Shown here in pieces: positions 1 through 7,623 of a stretch of DNA of 13,237 nt. Source of the stretch: Candidatus Rifleibacteriota bacterium. Its GTDB lineage: Bacteria; Riflebacteria; Ozemobacteria; Ozemobacterales; Ozemobacteraceae. Location of the stretch: the NCBI GenBank assembly GCA_017526725.1, contig JAFXRA010000015.1, positions 1-13,237 of the forward strand, in the 5' to 3' direction. Made by a program: the position numbers and the translations under genes. The notes under the pieces are model-generated. The model was not told where the DNA came from, did no database searches, and worked only from the letters and a program-made list of their open reading frames with translations. Position 1 is the first letter of the stretch, and every line of letters starts with the position of its first letter.

Positions 1-39
1 AGCGAAAGTATGGTGCTGATAGCCCCAGGAGTCCAATAA
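1..39 (+). CDS. 3' end of an upstream coding frame (partial)
   Basis: Reading from base 1 gives an open frame ending SESMVLIAPGVQ before TAA at 37-39. A second frame (bases 3-44) is also open to a TAA and would end YGADSPRSPIK, so the frame is not certain. I recognise neither tail. The position, just before a PilX/GspK-like gene on the same strand, makes another pilus or pseudopilus gene plausible, but this is inference from context only. Confidence 0.3.
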   Translation, partial: SESMVLIAPGVQ

Positions 40-43
40 AATA

Positions 44-73
44 ATTAGGAATTAGGAGTGAGGAATGAGGAAT
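44..73 (+). repeat. Degenerate heptamer tandem array carrying RBS and start codon
   Basis: Four 7-bp units follow one another: TAGGAAT, TAGGAGT, GAGGAAT, GAGGAAT (46-73), with partial continuation upstream at 44. The array lies directly after the probable stop of the upstream frame. It supplies both the purine-rich ribosome-binding stretch (GGAGTGAGGA, 55-64) and the ATG at 65-67 of the next gene. It belongs to the same repeat style as the arrays at 6267, 11077 and 12601. Confidence 0.7.
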
Positions 74-703
74 TATAACAAAAGAGGCTCTATAGGCATA
101 ACCATTGTTATGCTGGTTTTCTGCCTTCTTATGTCTGTTTCAATGTCTTACCATAAAACAATTCAAACAGAATCCTTGATACAAAATAATGTCAATTATA
201 GTGACCGTGCAGTAGATGCTGCTTTTTCAGGTGTTAACTATGCAATGGCTGTTATTCAATCAAATAAAAAGGTTTTTGCTGCAAATCCTGTTAAAGTTAC
301 ATTTACCACAGCTGATAAATCAGAAAACAATTACAAGAGTCAATGGATAAACTTAGCATCAGCAGCTACATTTACCACTTATCTTGATGACGATAGAAAG
401 GAAGACCAGCAGAAGCAGCACCCTCCATACAGATTTAAAATAGCCTGTGCCGATAGTTCATATAATTCAAATGTTACTAAGGTAATAATTAAATCATATG
501 GTGAATATATAAAATATGACGAAAACGACATTATTGTAGCCTCATACTCAGCCCAATTAATGGCTGAATGTATTATTGCTACCAGTACAAAAACAATAAA
601 ACTTAATAGATATAGAAAAATGACTCCTCAAAATCCTGACCCCGATGCTAATACAACTAATCCTAGTTTTTTTTCATTTAGTAATTATGATAATGACAAA
701 TAG
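65..703 (+). CDS. PilX/GspK-like prepilin-type protein
   Basis: This 212-residue protein has a short basic leader (MRNYNKRG) followed by a hydrophobic helix (about residues 9-28), the layout of a type III (prepilin) signal; a prepilin-peptidase cut after Gly8 is likely. The mature Glu5 of major pilins is absent, as in GspK-type minor pseudopilins. The helix is followed by a segment resembling the PilX N-terminal region (SDRAVDAAFSGVNYAM, 46-61; compare the usual A-x-x-A-E-A-G-x-x-Y-A pattern). The rest is a soluble, Asn/Thr/Lys-rich domain with no further motif I recognise, ending in a basic stretch and a Pro/Asn-rich tail. It would sit at the tip of a type IV pilus or type II secretion pseudopilus; this role is inferred from the N-terminus. 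The start at 65 is the only ATG giving the complete leader and lies inside a heptamer repeat array. About 107 bp without an obvious terminator separate it from the next gene. Confidence 0.65.
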   Translation: MRNYNKRGSIGITIVMLVFCLLMSVSMSYHKTIQTESLIQNNVNYSDRAVDAAFSGVNYAMAVIQSNKKVFAANPVKVTFTTADKSENNYKSQWINLASAATFTTYLDDDRKEDQQKQHPPYRFKIACADSSYNSNVTKVIIKSYGEYIKYDENDIIVASYSAQLMAECIIATSTKTIKLNRYRKMTPQNPDPDANTTNPSFFSFSNYDNDK

Positions 704-810
704 ATTTAATTTACAAAATAGTTGCTTATAAATAGTTAATAAAAAACTGTTAGAGTTTAGACAACTCTGTTAAAATCATAAAATAAACAACTCCACAGGA
801 GAGAAAAGAA

Positions 811-1101
811 ATGAAAGAAGACATTCAAAAAGAACAAGTAGTAGTCACAGTTTTAGGCATAAATAAACCTGGAATACTAGCTGGTATTACCAAAGCCATA
901 GCTGATTCAAACGTCAGCATAGAAGATGTCAGTCAGAAAATAATGCAGGACTATTTTGCCCTGATGATGATAACAGACCTTTCTACGGCAAATTGCAATT
1001 TTGAAGAATTCCAGAACAGAATGCAGAAAGCAGCTAAAAAGCTGAAAGTAAAAACTTTCATTCAGCACGAAGAAGTTTTCAAAGTTCAGCACAGAATTTA
1101 A
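811..1101 (+). CDS. ACT-domain protein, UPF0237 family
   Basis: This 96-residue protein is essentially one ACT domain (about residues 9-80). It shows the typical first strand, turn and helix, VVVTVLGINKPGILAGIT (Gly-x-x-x-Pro-Gly at the ligand-binding turn), then a second strand around IEDVSQ and a third around FALMMITDL. Free-standing ACT domains of this length form the UPF0237 family, which usually lies next to a UPF0210/PFL-family gene, as it does here. ACT domains bind small ligands, often amino acids, so a sensing or regulatory role toward the neighbouring protein is likely but not established. The start is supported by AGGAGAG about 8 bases upstream. The stop codon lies within an 11-bp hairpin (1096-1125). 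The C-terminus is slightly extended and basic. Confidence 0.9.
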   Translation: MKEDIQKEQVVVTVLGINKPGILAGITKAIADSNVSIEDVSQKIMQDYFALMMITDLSTANCNFEEFQNRMQKAAKKLKVKTFIQHEEVFKVQHRI

Positions 1102-1125
1102 ATAGATTGCTACGTCTATTTAAAT
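1096..1125 (+). other. AT-rich 11-bp hairpin at the ACT gene stop
   Basis: ATTTAAATAGA (1096-1106) is the perfect reverse complement of TCTATTTAAAT (1115-1125), with loop TTGCTACG. The stop codon (1099-1101) is inside the left arm. No U-run follows, so it is not a standard intrinsic terminator; it could protect the 3' end of a processed transcript or lower read-through into the PFL gene. Confidence 0.5.
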
Positions 1126-1180
1126 AGCTAAATAGTAAAAGTTAACCTTAAATATTAATAGAATAGAAAGGTGAATATTT

Positions 1181-1247
1181 CCTAAAGCCTCCACTTGAGG
1201 GGAGGTGGTTACGAAGTAACCGGAGGGGTGACGTAACCAAAATAACC
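1181..1247 (+). repeat. GC-rich palindromic intergenic repeat
   Basis: A GC-rich island in an otherwise very AT-rich gap. It folds as two hairpins: CCTCC (1188-1192) with GGAGG (1201-1205), and GGTTAC-GAA-GTAACC (1207-1221). It then runs through CGGAGGGGTG and another GTAACC (1233-1238) that could compete for the same arm. The composition and order (CCTCC, GAGGGGAGGTG, a small hairpin, CGGAGGGGTG) match a dispersed repeat style I have met in several unrelated bacterial genomes. It is probably a mobile palindromic repeat rather than a regulator of this gene; that identification is from memory and unverified. Confidence 0.6.
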
Positions 1248-1285
1248 CAAAGTTTTATAAAGAAATAATTATAAGGTGTAAAAAA

Positions 1286-2647
1286 ATGTATTTTTCAATA
1301 GATGAAGTAATTGATACCATTCGTGCTGTTGGTGTAGAAACCTTCGATATCCGCACTATTACCTGCGGAATCAACTTAATGAGTTGTGCTGATCCAGATG
1401 TAAACAAATGTGCGAAAAAAGTTTACGAAAAAGTAGTAACCATCGCCAAAGATTTGGTTCCTACAGCAAAAAAACTCGAAAAAAGCTATGGTATTCCTAT
1501 AGTTAACAAAAGAGTTTCTGTAACCCCTGTATCCTTTTTAGCAAGCGCTTTTACAAAGCCTACTGCTGTTCCAATAGCAAAAGCCTTAGATAAAGCTGCT
1601 AAAGAACTTGGAATTGACTACATAGCAGGTTTTTCAAGCCTAGTTCATAAAGGTATAAATAAAGGCGACCAGATTCTTATTGATTCTATTTCTGAAGCTC
1701 TCTCTTCAACAGAAAGAGTCTGCTCAAGTGTTAACGTCGGCAGTTCCAAAGCAGGAATCAATATGGACGGCGTTCTGAGAATGGCCCAGATTGTCAAAGA
1801 CCTTTCATTAAAAACAGCCGATAAAAACGGCTTAGGCTGTGCAAAACTAGTTGTTTTTTGTAATGCAGTAGAAGACAACCCCTTTGTTGCCGGTTCTTTC
1901 TTAGGTCCTGGCGAACCAGAAGCTGTTTTGAATGTTGGAATTTCTGGTCCAGGAGTTGTTAGAGCCGCTTTAGCAAGTTCTAAAGACTTGGATATGGGCG
2001 GACTTTCTGATTTAATTAAGAAAATCAGCTTTAAAATTACAAGAACCGGCGATTTGATTGGTCGTGAAGCATCAAAAATGATGGGTATTCCTTTCGGAAT
2101 CATCGACCTTTCGCTTGCTCCAACTCCGGCAGAAGGTGATTCGATATCCGACATTCTAGAATTGATGGGTTTGGAAAGCACAGGCTGTCATGGAACCACT
2201 GCAGCATTGGCAATGCTTAATGATGCTGTTAAAAAAGGAGGAATGATGGCTGCTACCTATGCTGGCGGCTTGTCAGGTGCATTTATTCCGTTAACAGAAG
2301 ACAGCGGAATGTGCAAGGCAGTTGAAAATAATTCTCTCTGCATACAAAAGCTTGAAGCCATGACCTGCGTATGCTCTGTGGGCTTAGATATGATTGCTAT
2401 TCCTGGAGATACATCAGAAGACATAATAGCAGGAATTATAGCTGACGAAGCTGCTATAGGTATGATAAACAACAAAACAACCGCAGCTCGTCTAATTCCA
2501 GTTCCAGGGAAAAAAGCCGGCGAATACGTTGACTTTGGCGGTCTACTAGGCAAAGGACCTATTATTGATGTTGAGCGTCATTCTCCTTCGGTATTCGTTC
2601 GCCGCGGCGGTCGTATCCCCGCTCCTGTTCATTCAATGAAGAATTAA
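1286..2647 (+). CDS. UPF0210 (PFL-like, DUF711) family protein
   Basis: At 453 residues this is full length for UPF0210, a conserved family whose structure has been loosely compared to the glycyl-radical enzyme pyruvate formate-lyase, hence the name PFL family; no reaction is established. Family-like blocks include FDIRTITCGINL (20-31), SVTPVSFLASAF, a Gly/Ser stretch VGSSKAGINMDGV, LSLAPTPAEGDSISDILE, GLESTGCHGTTAALAML, and VCSVGLDMIAIPGDT. The C-terminal region ends with PVPGKKAGEYVDFGGLLG and FVRRGGRIPAP. There is no N-terminal signal, so it is cytoplasmic. AAGGTG about 8 bases upstream supports the ATG. It follows the ACT-domain gene by 184 bp, the usual pairing of these two families, and is closed by a strong terminator. 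The codon use is less AT-biased than the flanking gaps, as expected of a housekeeping gene. Confidence 0.93.
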   Translation: MYFSIDEVIDTIRAVGVETFDIRTITCGINLMSCADPDVNKCAKKVYEKVVTIAKDLVPTAKKLEKSYGIPIVNKRVSVTPVSFLASAFTKPTAVPIAKALDKAAKELGIDYIAGFSSLVHKGINKGDQILIDSISEALSSTERVCSSVNVGSSKAGINMDGVLRMAQIVKDLSLKTADKNGLGCAKLVVFCNAVEDNPFVAGSFLGPGEPEAVLNVGISGPGVVRAALASSKDLDMGGLSDLIKKISFKITRTGDLIGREASKMMGIPFGIIDLSLAPTPAEGDSISDILELMGLESTGCHGTTAALAMLNDAVKKGGMMAATYAGGLSGAFIPLTEDSGMCKAVENNSLCIQKLEAMTCVCSVGLDMIAIPGDTSEDIIAGIIADEAAIGMINNKTTAARLIPVPGKKAGEYVDFGGLLGKGPIIDVERHSPSVFVRRGGRIPAPVHSMKN

Positions 2648-2661
2648 CGATTTACTACAAC

Positions 2662-2697
2662 AAAAAAACGCTTGCTTAAATGCAAGCGTTTTTTTTT
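2662..2697 (+). terminator. Intrinsic terminator after the PFL-family gene
   Basis: An A-run leads into the stem ACGCTTGC (2668-2675), loop TTAAAT, then GCAAGCGT (2682-2689) and a run of T to 2697. Because an A-run precedes the stem as well, it could terminate in both directions. It isolates the ACT/PFL pair from the envelope gene series that follows. Confidence 0.93.
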
Positions 2698-2768
2698 CTA
2701 ATATTTTCTAAGGAATAATCCGATAGAGATTACTGGTGTATTCCAACGTTAAGGAAAATAAGAAAACA

Positions 2769-5087
2769 ATGAGGCAAACAGGTATTAAAAATAGTTTTTG
2801 TCTGTTTAGAAGAGTTCTGGTGGCTCTTCTATGTCTAGTGCTTCTGCCGTCAATTTTAATGGCTCAAGGCACAACGTTCCAGGATCTTCCCAAAGATCAC
2901 TGGGCATATGCTGATGTTGATTTTCTTATCAGCCAAGGCTATATGGAAGGTTATCCAGATGGCACATTCAAAGGACGCAAAGTAACCACCAGATACGATG
3001 TGGCCCTTATTATTGCACGCATTTTAAAGCGTATGGAAGAAAGAAAGGCTACTATTGAAGCCGCCAGCGAAGAAGAACGTGCAGCTCTTACCCGCTTAAC
3101 CAAAGAATTCAGAGATGAATTAGGCCTTTTGGATGTTCGCGTAGACTCTCTTGAACGCCGAATGGTAGATAATGAAAACAAAATGAAAACTTTGGAAAAC
3201 ATGCTTCCAAAAGTCAGAGTTTCCGGATTCTACCGTGGCAGAGGCCAATATATTCTTAAACCCAAAACAGTTCAGCGCGATGAAACCGGTGATTGGTATG
3301 AATTTTCCGATCCTGGTCTTGTCACTTTTTATCAGCAGTTATACTTAAGATTCCAAGGCAAACCTCTTGGCGATAAAGTAGAAACTTTCTACGAACTTTA
3401 CGGCTATATTCAAGGCAAAACCTATAATAGACTTGTTTATAACAATGCCGGCAATTCAGGGCAAAATCCCTTCGATAATGTAGACGACTACGTTAAATCT
3501 ATAAGAAGCGATACCTTTGTTAAATCTAATAAACTTCATATGATTAGCCGTGCAAAATCTATGAAATTCAGAGTATTCGCAGGTGAATCAGCTACAGGTC
3601 TTGATGACCCAATGAACCTTTTAACAGAAGACACAGACATTGTAAAACCTTATGAAGGTGTTGAAGTTTCAGGTTCAACCGATGGTGGTGTTTCTTATCA
3701 AGGTTCAGTCTTGAAAAGCGATACCAACTATAGCTCTTCTGATGAAACAGATATGATTACTGGCCGCTTAGTCTGGGAACTTCCAGAAAGTTTTAGCAAA
3801 GAAGATAATTTTGCTATTGGAACTACTTATGCAGAAAAGATTCCAGAATACAAAACCAAGGGAAACTCAAATGCTGTTAGTGCAGTAGATTTAAGTTTTT
3901 CCAGCGAAAGAGCCGGTAAAATTTCAGGTACTGCAGAATTCTTACATTCTAAGGCATATCTTGAAGATACCTCAGACAATAAAACTAAAAAGAATCTTGA
4001 TGACAGCGGTCACAGAGTCGATTTAAGCTTCCAGGAAGGCGGCTTTACAGGAACTTACAAACATTATAGCTACGGAAGAAATTTCAGAGCTATGATGGCT
4101 CCTGCCTGGGCTTATGACAGTGGAGATACTTCAGATTATCCGAATAATCTAGGAATTAACGGCAAAGATAACTATGGTCGCAGCGACTTCGAAGGTGAAC
4201 GTTTGAACCGTTTTTCTTTAAACTATGATTTTGGAGATAAACTGCTTTCTATAGCTAAAAACCTTTCTATAGAAACTTCTTATCTGTCTAAGTCCTGGGA
4301 AGTCGACCCCAACAACCCTAAGGAAACAGATAACCATTCTGGTAAGAAATTCACTTTCCAGTTAATTTCTGATTTTAACGATAATACAACTTTAAAATAT
4401 GACTTTGTAAGACACTTAGATGCCTTTGAAAACGAAGAAGGCTCCAAGTCTAATTCTATTGAACTTAATCTTAAAGTCAGTGATACTGTTAATACCAAAG
4501 GAAAGATTTTTATTAAATCTGATCCTGACGATACTTTCGTAGACGGAGTTGACACATATGACTACAACGAAAAAGTAGGTTATTTCGAAATCAACTCAGA
4601 CATTAATCCTAGAGTATTTGTAAAAGGCAGTGTAGAACATTCTGTATGCTGGGCCGGAAGTCCAAAAGAAAATACTCGAACAGATTATATCGGTGAAGCA
4701 ACTTATAATCTTACCTCAACCACAAGTTTTACTGGAGGCCTTCAGCACGTTGATTATGAAGACCGCATGGAAAGAGGTAAATCTAGTTTAGCTAACGCTA
4801 TTCTAGCAGAACTCAAAAAGAACTTCACCAATAAGTTCAGAGGCAGAGCATTCTATTCTCGCGCAATCATAGATTATAAAGACGGTTTAACCGACTCACT
4901 CGACAGAGAAAATCTATATGCTGAACTTATTTACAATATAAGCAAAGATGCAACAATTACATTCAAATTTGGTTATGATTATCCGGATGAATGGAAATGG
5001 GCTATTTCCAGCACCGATAATGGTAGAGACTATATAGATATCCACACACAGAAGATGTTTATCTTCGAGGCAAAATCCACTTTCTAA
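2769..5087 (+). CDS. SLH-domain outer-membrane porin (OmpM-like)
   Basis: A 772-residue outer-membrane protein. Order of parts: signal peptide (CLFRRVLVALLCLVLLPSIL, cleavage likely after LMA, before QGTT); one S-layer homology domain with FQDLPKDHWAYADVDFLIS, EGYPDGTFKG and TRYDVALIIARIL; a charged coiled coil of about 70 residues (RMEERKATIEAASEEERAAL through RRMVDNENKMKTLENML); then a long beta-barrel starting near KVRVSGFYRG, rich in alternating polar and aromatic residues. It ends in FIFEAKSTF, the terminal Phe being the usual beta-barrel assembly signal. In OmpM-like proteins the SLH domain binds secondary polymers of peptidoglycan, so the protein tethers the outer membrane to the wall and also acts as a pore. 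An in-frame GTG at 2736 would add 11 residues, but it lacks a clear ribosome-binding site, while AAGGA lies upstream of the ATG at 2769. The next gene begins 9 bp after the stop. Confidence 0.88.
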   Translation: MRQTGIKNSFCLFRRVLVALLCLVLLPSILMAQGTTFQDLPKDHWAYADVDFLISQGYMEGYPDGTFKGRKVTTRYDVALIIARILKRMEERKATIEAASEEERAALTRLTKEFRDELGLLDVRVDSLERRMVDNENKMKTLENMLPKVRVSGFYRGRGQYILKPKTVQRDETGDWYEFSDPGLVTFYQQLYLRFQGKPLGDKVETFYELYGYIQGKTYNRLVYNNAGNSGQNPFDNVDDYVKSIRSDTFVKSNKLHMISRAKSMKFRVFAGESATGLDDPMNLLTEDTDIVKPYEGVEVSGSTDGGVSYQGSVLKSDTNYSSSDETDMITGRLVWELPESFSKEDNFAIGTTYAEKIPEYKTKGNSNAVSAVDLSFSSERAGKISGTAEFLHSKAYLEDTSDNKTKKNLDDSGHRVDLSFQEGGFTGTYKHYSYGRNFRAMMAPAWAYDSGDTSDYPNNLGINGKDNYGRSDFEGERLNRFSLNYDFGDKLLSIAKNLSIETSYLSKSWEVDPNNPKETDNHSGKKFTFQLISDFNDNTTLKYDFVRHLDAFENEEGSKSNSIELNLKVSDTVNTKGKIFIKSDPDDTFVDGVDTYDYNEKVGYFEINSDINPRVFVKGSVEHSVCWAGSPKENTRTDYIGEATYNLTSTTSFTGGLQHVDYEDRMERGKSSLANAILAELKKNFTNKFRGRAFYSRAIIDYKDGLTDSLDRENLYAELIYNISKDATITFKFGYDYPDEWKWAISSTDNGRDYIDIHTQKMFIFEAKSTF

Positions 5088-5096
5088 GGTTTAACT

Positions 5097-6266
5097 ATGA
5101 AAAAGACTGTATTAGCACTATTCTTGCTTCTAGCTGCTATATCAACCACTGGATGCAGCAGCATTCAGGAAAAAATTGCTCAACCAGTAGCAACCATCTC
5201 TGGAAAAGTAGTAGTTCCCAGCGGCCAAGTTCCGACAGGCGTAAAAATAACAGTAGCAGGTGACAGCAGTAACGCGGCTTATGTAAATTCTTACGGCTAT
5301 TACAATCTAGAATTAAAAGAATCCGGCAAATACCTTCTTATGGCAAGAGGAGAAGGTTTTGATCCAGCATTTGTATGGGTAGATGCTAAGGTTGAAGAAA
5401 CAGTTAAACCAGAAAATATTACAATGTCTCAGAAGATAACTAATGAAGCCTTGTTTATGACAAATCTGATAGATTTTCCAGATGCTAAATCTTTCTCTAT
5501 TAAAGCAATCTCTCCAACCTGGGCTCAAGGTCCTGTAGAAATGAATGATGACGGTGTTAACGGTGACATTCTAGCTAACGACGGTATATTCACTCTTAGA
5601 ATGACTAATATAACCAGCGGATATCAGCAATACAGCATAGTCTGGACAGATAGCGACGGTAAGAGCAATACTGTAAGCGATCCTCATGCCGAAAGCACTT
5701 ACAATAGAAATTCAACTGTCTATATTCCTGAAGCCGCTGTTAAACAGGTTAAAGGTTCTGTTACCAGCGATCTTACCGGTGTAAATTATTCTGAAGTTAA
5801 ACTTGCAACCAAAAAAGGTTCAAGAACAACCAATCTTAATAGTGACGGTAGCTACGTCTTCGCTATGGAAGGCAGCGGCAGAGAATACTTAGTATTCAGA
5901 AGTGAAACCTATCATATCAAAGTTGTTCCTGTAGATCTCTCTTCAATAAATGTTCTTGAACTTCCAAAAACTACTCTTGCTTCTAAGCAAAGCGGCGAAC
6001 TCAGAGTTATGCTAGTCGCATCTGATTTTGCAACCTGCGAAAATCCAACAGTAGTCGGAGACTTCACAAATTGGCAGCCTCAGCAGCTTTATGATGACGG
6101 AACCTATGGTGATGAAACAGCTGGTGACGGTGTTTATACAAGAACATTTACGGGTATAGCCGCTGGTTATCATAAATATGCATTCAATATTACCAGCAAC
6201 AATCAGGTTAAAGACCCCTATCAGGAATCTGGTGACTCAGCCTACTCTATCATTCAAGTAAAATAA
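5097..6266 (+). CDS. Lipoprotein with duplicated CarboxypepD_reg / E-set unit
   Basis: This 389-residue protein has a lipoprotein signal peptide with lipid-accepting Cys20 (lipobox STTGC). Residues 32 to about 105 look like a carboxypeptidase regulatory-like fold (ISGKVVVPSG, then YVNSYGYYNLEL and GKYLLMARGEGF). Residues about 125-200 form a beta-sandwich with an acidic loop: NDDGVNGDILANDGIFT (150-166). The pair then repeats: VKGSVTSDL with NSDGSYVFAM, followed by a C-terminal module with VVGDFTNWQ (319-327) and DDGTYGDETAGDGVYT (333-348). The last module resembles glycogen-binding/CBM48-type E-set domains, where G-D-F-(T/N)-x-W is characteristic. Anchored in an outer or inner membrane leaflet, it probably binds sugar or scaffolds envelope proteins; no catalytic motif is seen. 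It is 9 bp after the SLH porin, so the two are very likely co-transcribed. A paired heptamer repeat array begins right after its stop. Confidence 0.75.
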   Translation: MKKTVLALFLLLAAISTTGCSSIQEKIAQPVATISGKVVVPSGQVPTGVKITVAGDSSNAAYVNSYGYYNLELKESGKYLLMARGEGFDPAFVWVDAKVEETVKPENITMSQKITNEALFMTNLIDFPDAKSFSIKAISPTWAQGPVEMNDDGVNGDILANDGIFTLRMTNITSGYQQYSIVWTDSDGKSNTVSDPHAESTYNRNSTVYIPEAAVKQVKGSVTSDLTGVNYSEVKLATKKGSRTTNLNSDGSYVFAMEGSGREYLVFRSETYHIKVVPVDLSSINVLELPKTTLASKQSGELRVMLVASDFATCENPTVVGDFTNWQPQQLYDDGTYGDETAGDGVYTRTFTGIAAGYHKYAFNITSNNQVKDPYQESGDSAYSIIQVK

Positions 6267-6340
6267 TAGAGCTTAGAGAGTAGAGCATAGACTTTAGAAT
6301 ACCAACACTTACCCCACTATTCCCTACTTCCTATACCCTA
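6267..6340 (+). repeat. Paired heptamer arrays, purine then pyrimidine
   Basis: Starting at the base after the stop codon are four clear 7-bp units, TAGAGCT, TAGAGAG, TAGAGCA and TAGACTT (6267-6294), plus a decayed TAGAATA. After 11 bases come four pyrimidine units ending in CTA: CCCACTA, TTCCCTA, CTTCCTA and TACCCTA (6313-6340). The second set is roughly the complement of the first in style (TAGGG/TAGAG), so partial pairing is possible. The strong RBS (CAGGAGG) of the next gene lies just beyond. Confidence 0.75.
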
Positions 6341-6361
6341 TATAAACAACAGGAGGCAAAA

Positions 6362-7555
6362 ATGATAAAAAATATACTAAAAAACAATCTATTCAAAGCT
6401 TTTATAGCTTCATCTATAGCTATTACAGCTCTTTTATCTCCAAACTCCTGTTCAGCTGCCCAACAAAAACTAAACTATTACTATGAAAGCAAAGATCTAT
6501 TAAATATAAAAGACCCTATTGGCGATGATAAAGGCACTGGTTATTACCAGTATCCCCTGGATAAACGCCTCAAAAGAGGAACTTTCGACATAAAAAACTT
6601 CAGAGTATATGAAGAAGGCGAAGTAATCGTATTTGAAATTCAAATGCGAAACTATATCATAAAAACCTGGGAAGATACAGGGAAAAGCGATGATCAGGGT
6701 TTTGTAGCCAATCTTTGGGATATTTATATTGATATAGATGGTATTGAAAAATCAGGCTACGATGAAGCTCTTCCTGGCAGAAGCGTTCTTTTTGCAGATA
6801 AAATGGGCTGGGAAAAAGCTATAATAATTAGTCCAATGAATTTTTCAGCCTTAGAGGAAATCTTAAGAGAAAAAACAGACGAACTTGAGTTCCAAAACAG
6901 AATAGACGATATAATTATTCCTGACTATGTAGAATTACAAGGCGATAAAGTAATTGTGAAGATATCTAGGAAAAAACTTCCCAGAATTTCTGAAAAATCA
7001 GGTTTTCAGTGTTTCTCTATGGGCTACAAAAACGTAGTATCAGCTAACCGCCTGCTAAATCGTGACGTTAAAGCTTTTCCGACTCACGATGATTTCGGTG
7101 GTGGAAGCAACGTTTATGGCGACCCTACAACAATAGATATTATTACTCCAAACAATGAAAACCAGTATAAGATTCTTAAAAACTTTACTGCAGCCAGTTA
7201 CGAAGATAATATCAGATATGCTGAAGTTCCATTTGTTTATGCTAATGGGAATAGAATCAGTCCTGCCGTTGAAGCACTTAGACGTGCTCCAATGCAGCAA
7301 AAGCCTATAGCTGAAGTCGGAAAACCACCGATAGATCAGCCTGTTGTAAGACAAGTTCAGCCACAACAATCTATTCCTTACATGCAGCCAGTCAACCAGA
7401 CAACGGTTGCCCCTCAGACCAGCAATACAAATATTCAAAACGGCTTTGTTCCATTAAAGAAAAACAATGTTCAGCCAGTTCAGCAGAACAGAACCAATAA
7501 CTCCAATATCCCAAGCGGCTTTGTTCCCGTAAAGAAAAACTCCAATAATCGTTAA
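6362..7555 (+). CDS. Exported protein with glucodextranase C-terminal-like domain
   Basis: A 397-residue protein with a Sec signal peptide (hydrophobic core about 13-26; likely cut after SCSA, residue 32). Residues about 49-290 resemble the C-terminal binding module of glucodextranase and amylopullulanase. This is shown by DPIGDDKGTGYYQYP (51-65), GTFDIKNFRVYEEGEVIVFE, the strand DIYIDIDG, the ALPGRSV turn and GWEKAIII. In those enzymes the module accompanies alpha-glucan hydrolases and is thought to bind carbohydrate or wall; here it stands without a catalytic domain. The last 110 residues are Pro/Gln/Asn-rich and of low complexity, and end in two copies of N-I-x-x-GFVP-(L/V)-KKN, 25 residues apart (357-368 and 382-393). 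CAGGAGG before the ATG makes it a well-translated gene. The gap to the lipoprotein holds only repeat arrays. A role in holding surface glucan or S-layer sugar is inferred from this domain and the neighbouring E-set lipoprotein. Confidence 0.7.
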   Translation: MIKNILKNNLFKAFIASSIAITALLSPNSCSAAQQKLNYYYESKDLLNIKDPIGDDKGTGYYQYPLDKRLKRGTFDIKNFRVYEEGEVIVFEIQMRNYIIKTWEDTGKSDDQGFVANLWDIYIDIDGIEKSGYDEALPGRSVLFADKMGWEKAIIISPMNFSALEEILREKTDELEFQNRIDDIIIPDYVELQGDKVIVKISRKKLPRISEKSGFQCFSMGYKNVVSANRLLNRDVKAFPTHDDFGGGSNVYGDPTTIDIITPNNENQYKILKNFTAASYEDNIRYAEVPFVYANGNRISPAVEALRRAPMQQKPIAEVGKPPIDQPVVRQVQPQQSIPYMQPVNQTTVAPQTSNTNIQNGFVPLKKNNVQPVQQNRTNNSNIPSGFVPVKKNSNNR

Positions 7556-7607
7556 AGATTATTCAAATGTTGCCGATTAGGATAAAAAATAACCAACTTT
7601 TGAGCCG

Positions 7608-7614
7608 AAGGAGG
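7608..7614 (+). promoter_or_regulatory. Strong RBS that sets the start of the PorV-like gene
   Basis: AAGGAGG ends 9 bases before the ATG at 7624. An in-frame ATG at 7567 would add 19 basic residues in front of a complete signal peptide and has no ribosome-binding site, so 7624 is the better start. Confidence 0.85.
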
Positions 7615-7623
7615 CCAAAGCTA

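Noticed and set aside
751..770. AGAGTT...AACTCT hairpin before the ACT gene as a terminator or riboswitch
   Set aside because: Only six pairs, no U-run and no conserved aptamer core; could be chance in AT-rich sequence.
1645..2553. Long minus-strand open frames opposite the PFL-family gene
   Set aside because: They mirror a well-supported conserved gene, have no signal, domain or ribosome-binding site, and read as low-complexity Ser/Pro/Ile translations typical of antisense shadows.
2736..2768. GTG start adding 11 residues to the SLH porin
   Set aside because: No convincing ribosome-binding site precedes it and the signal peptide is complete from the ATG at 2769; still possible.
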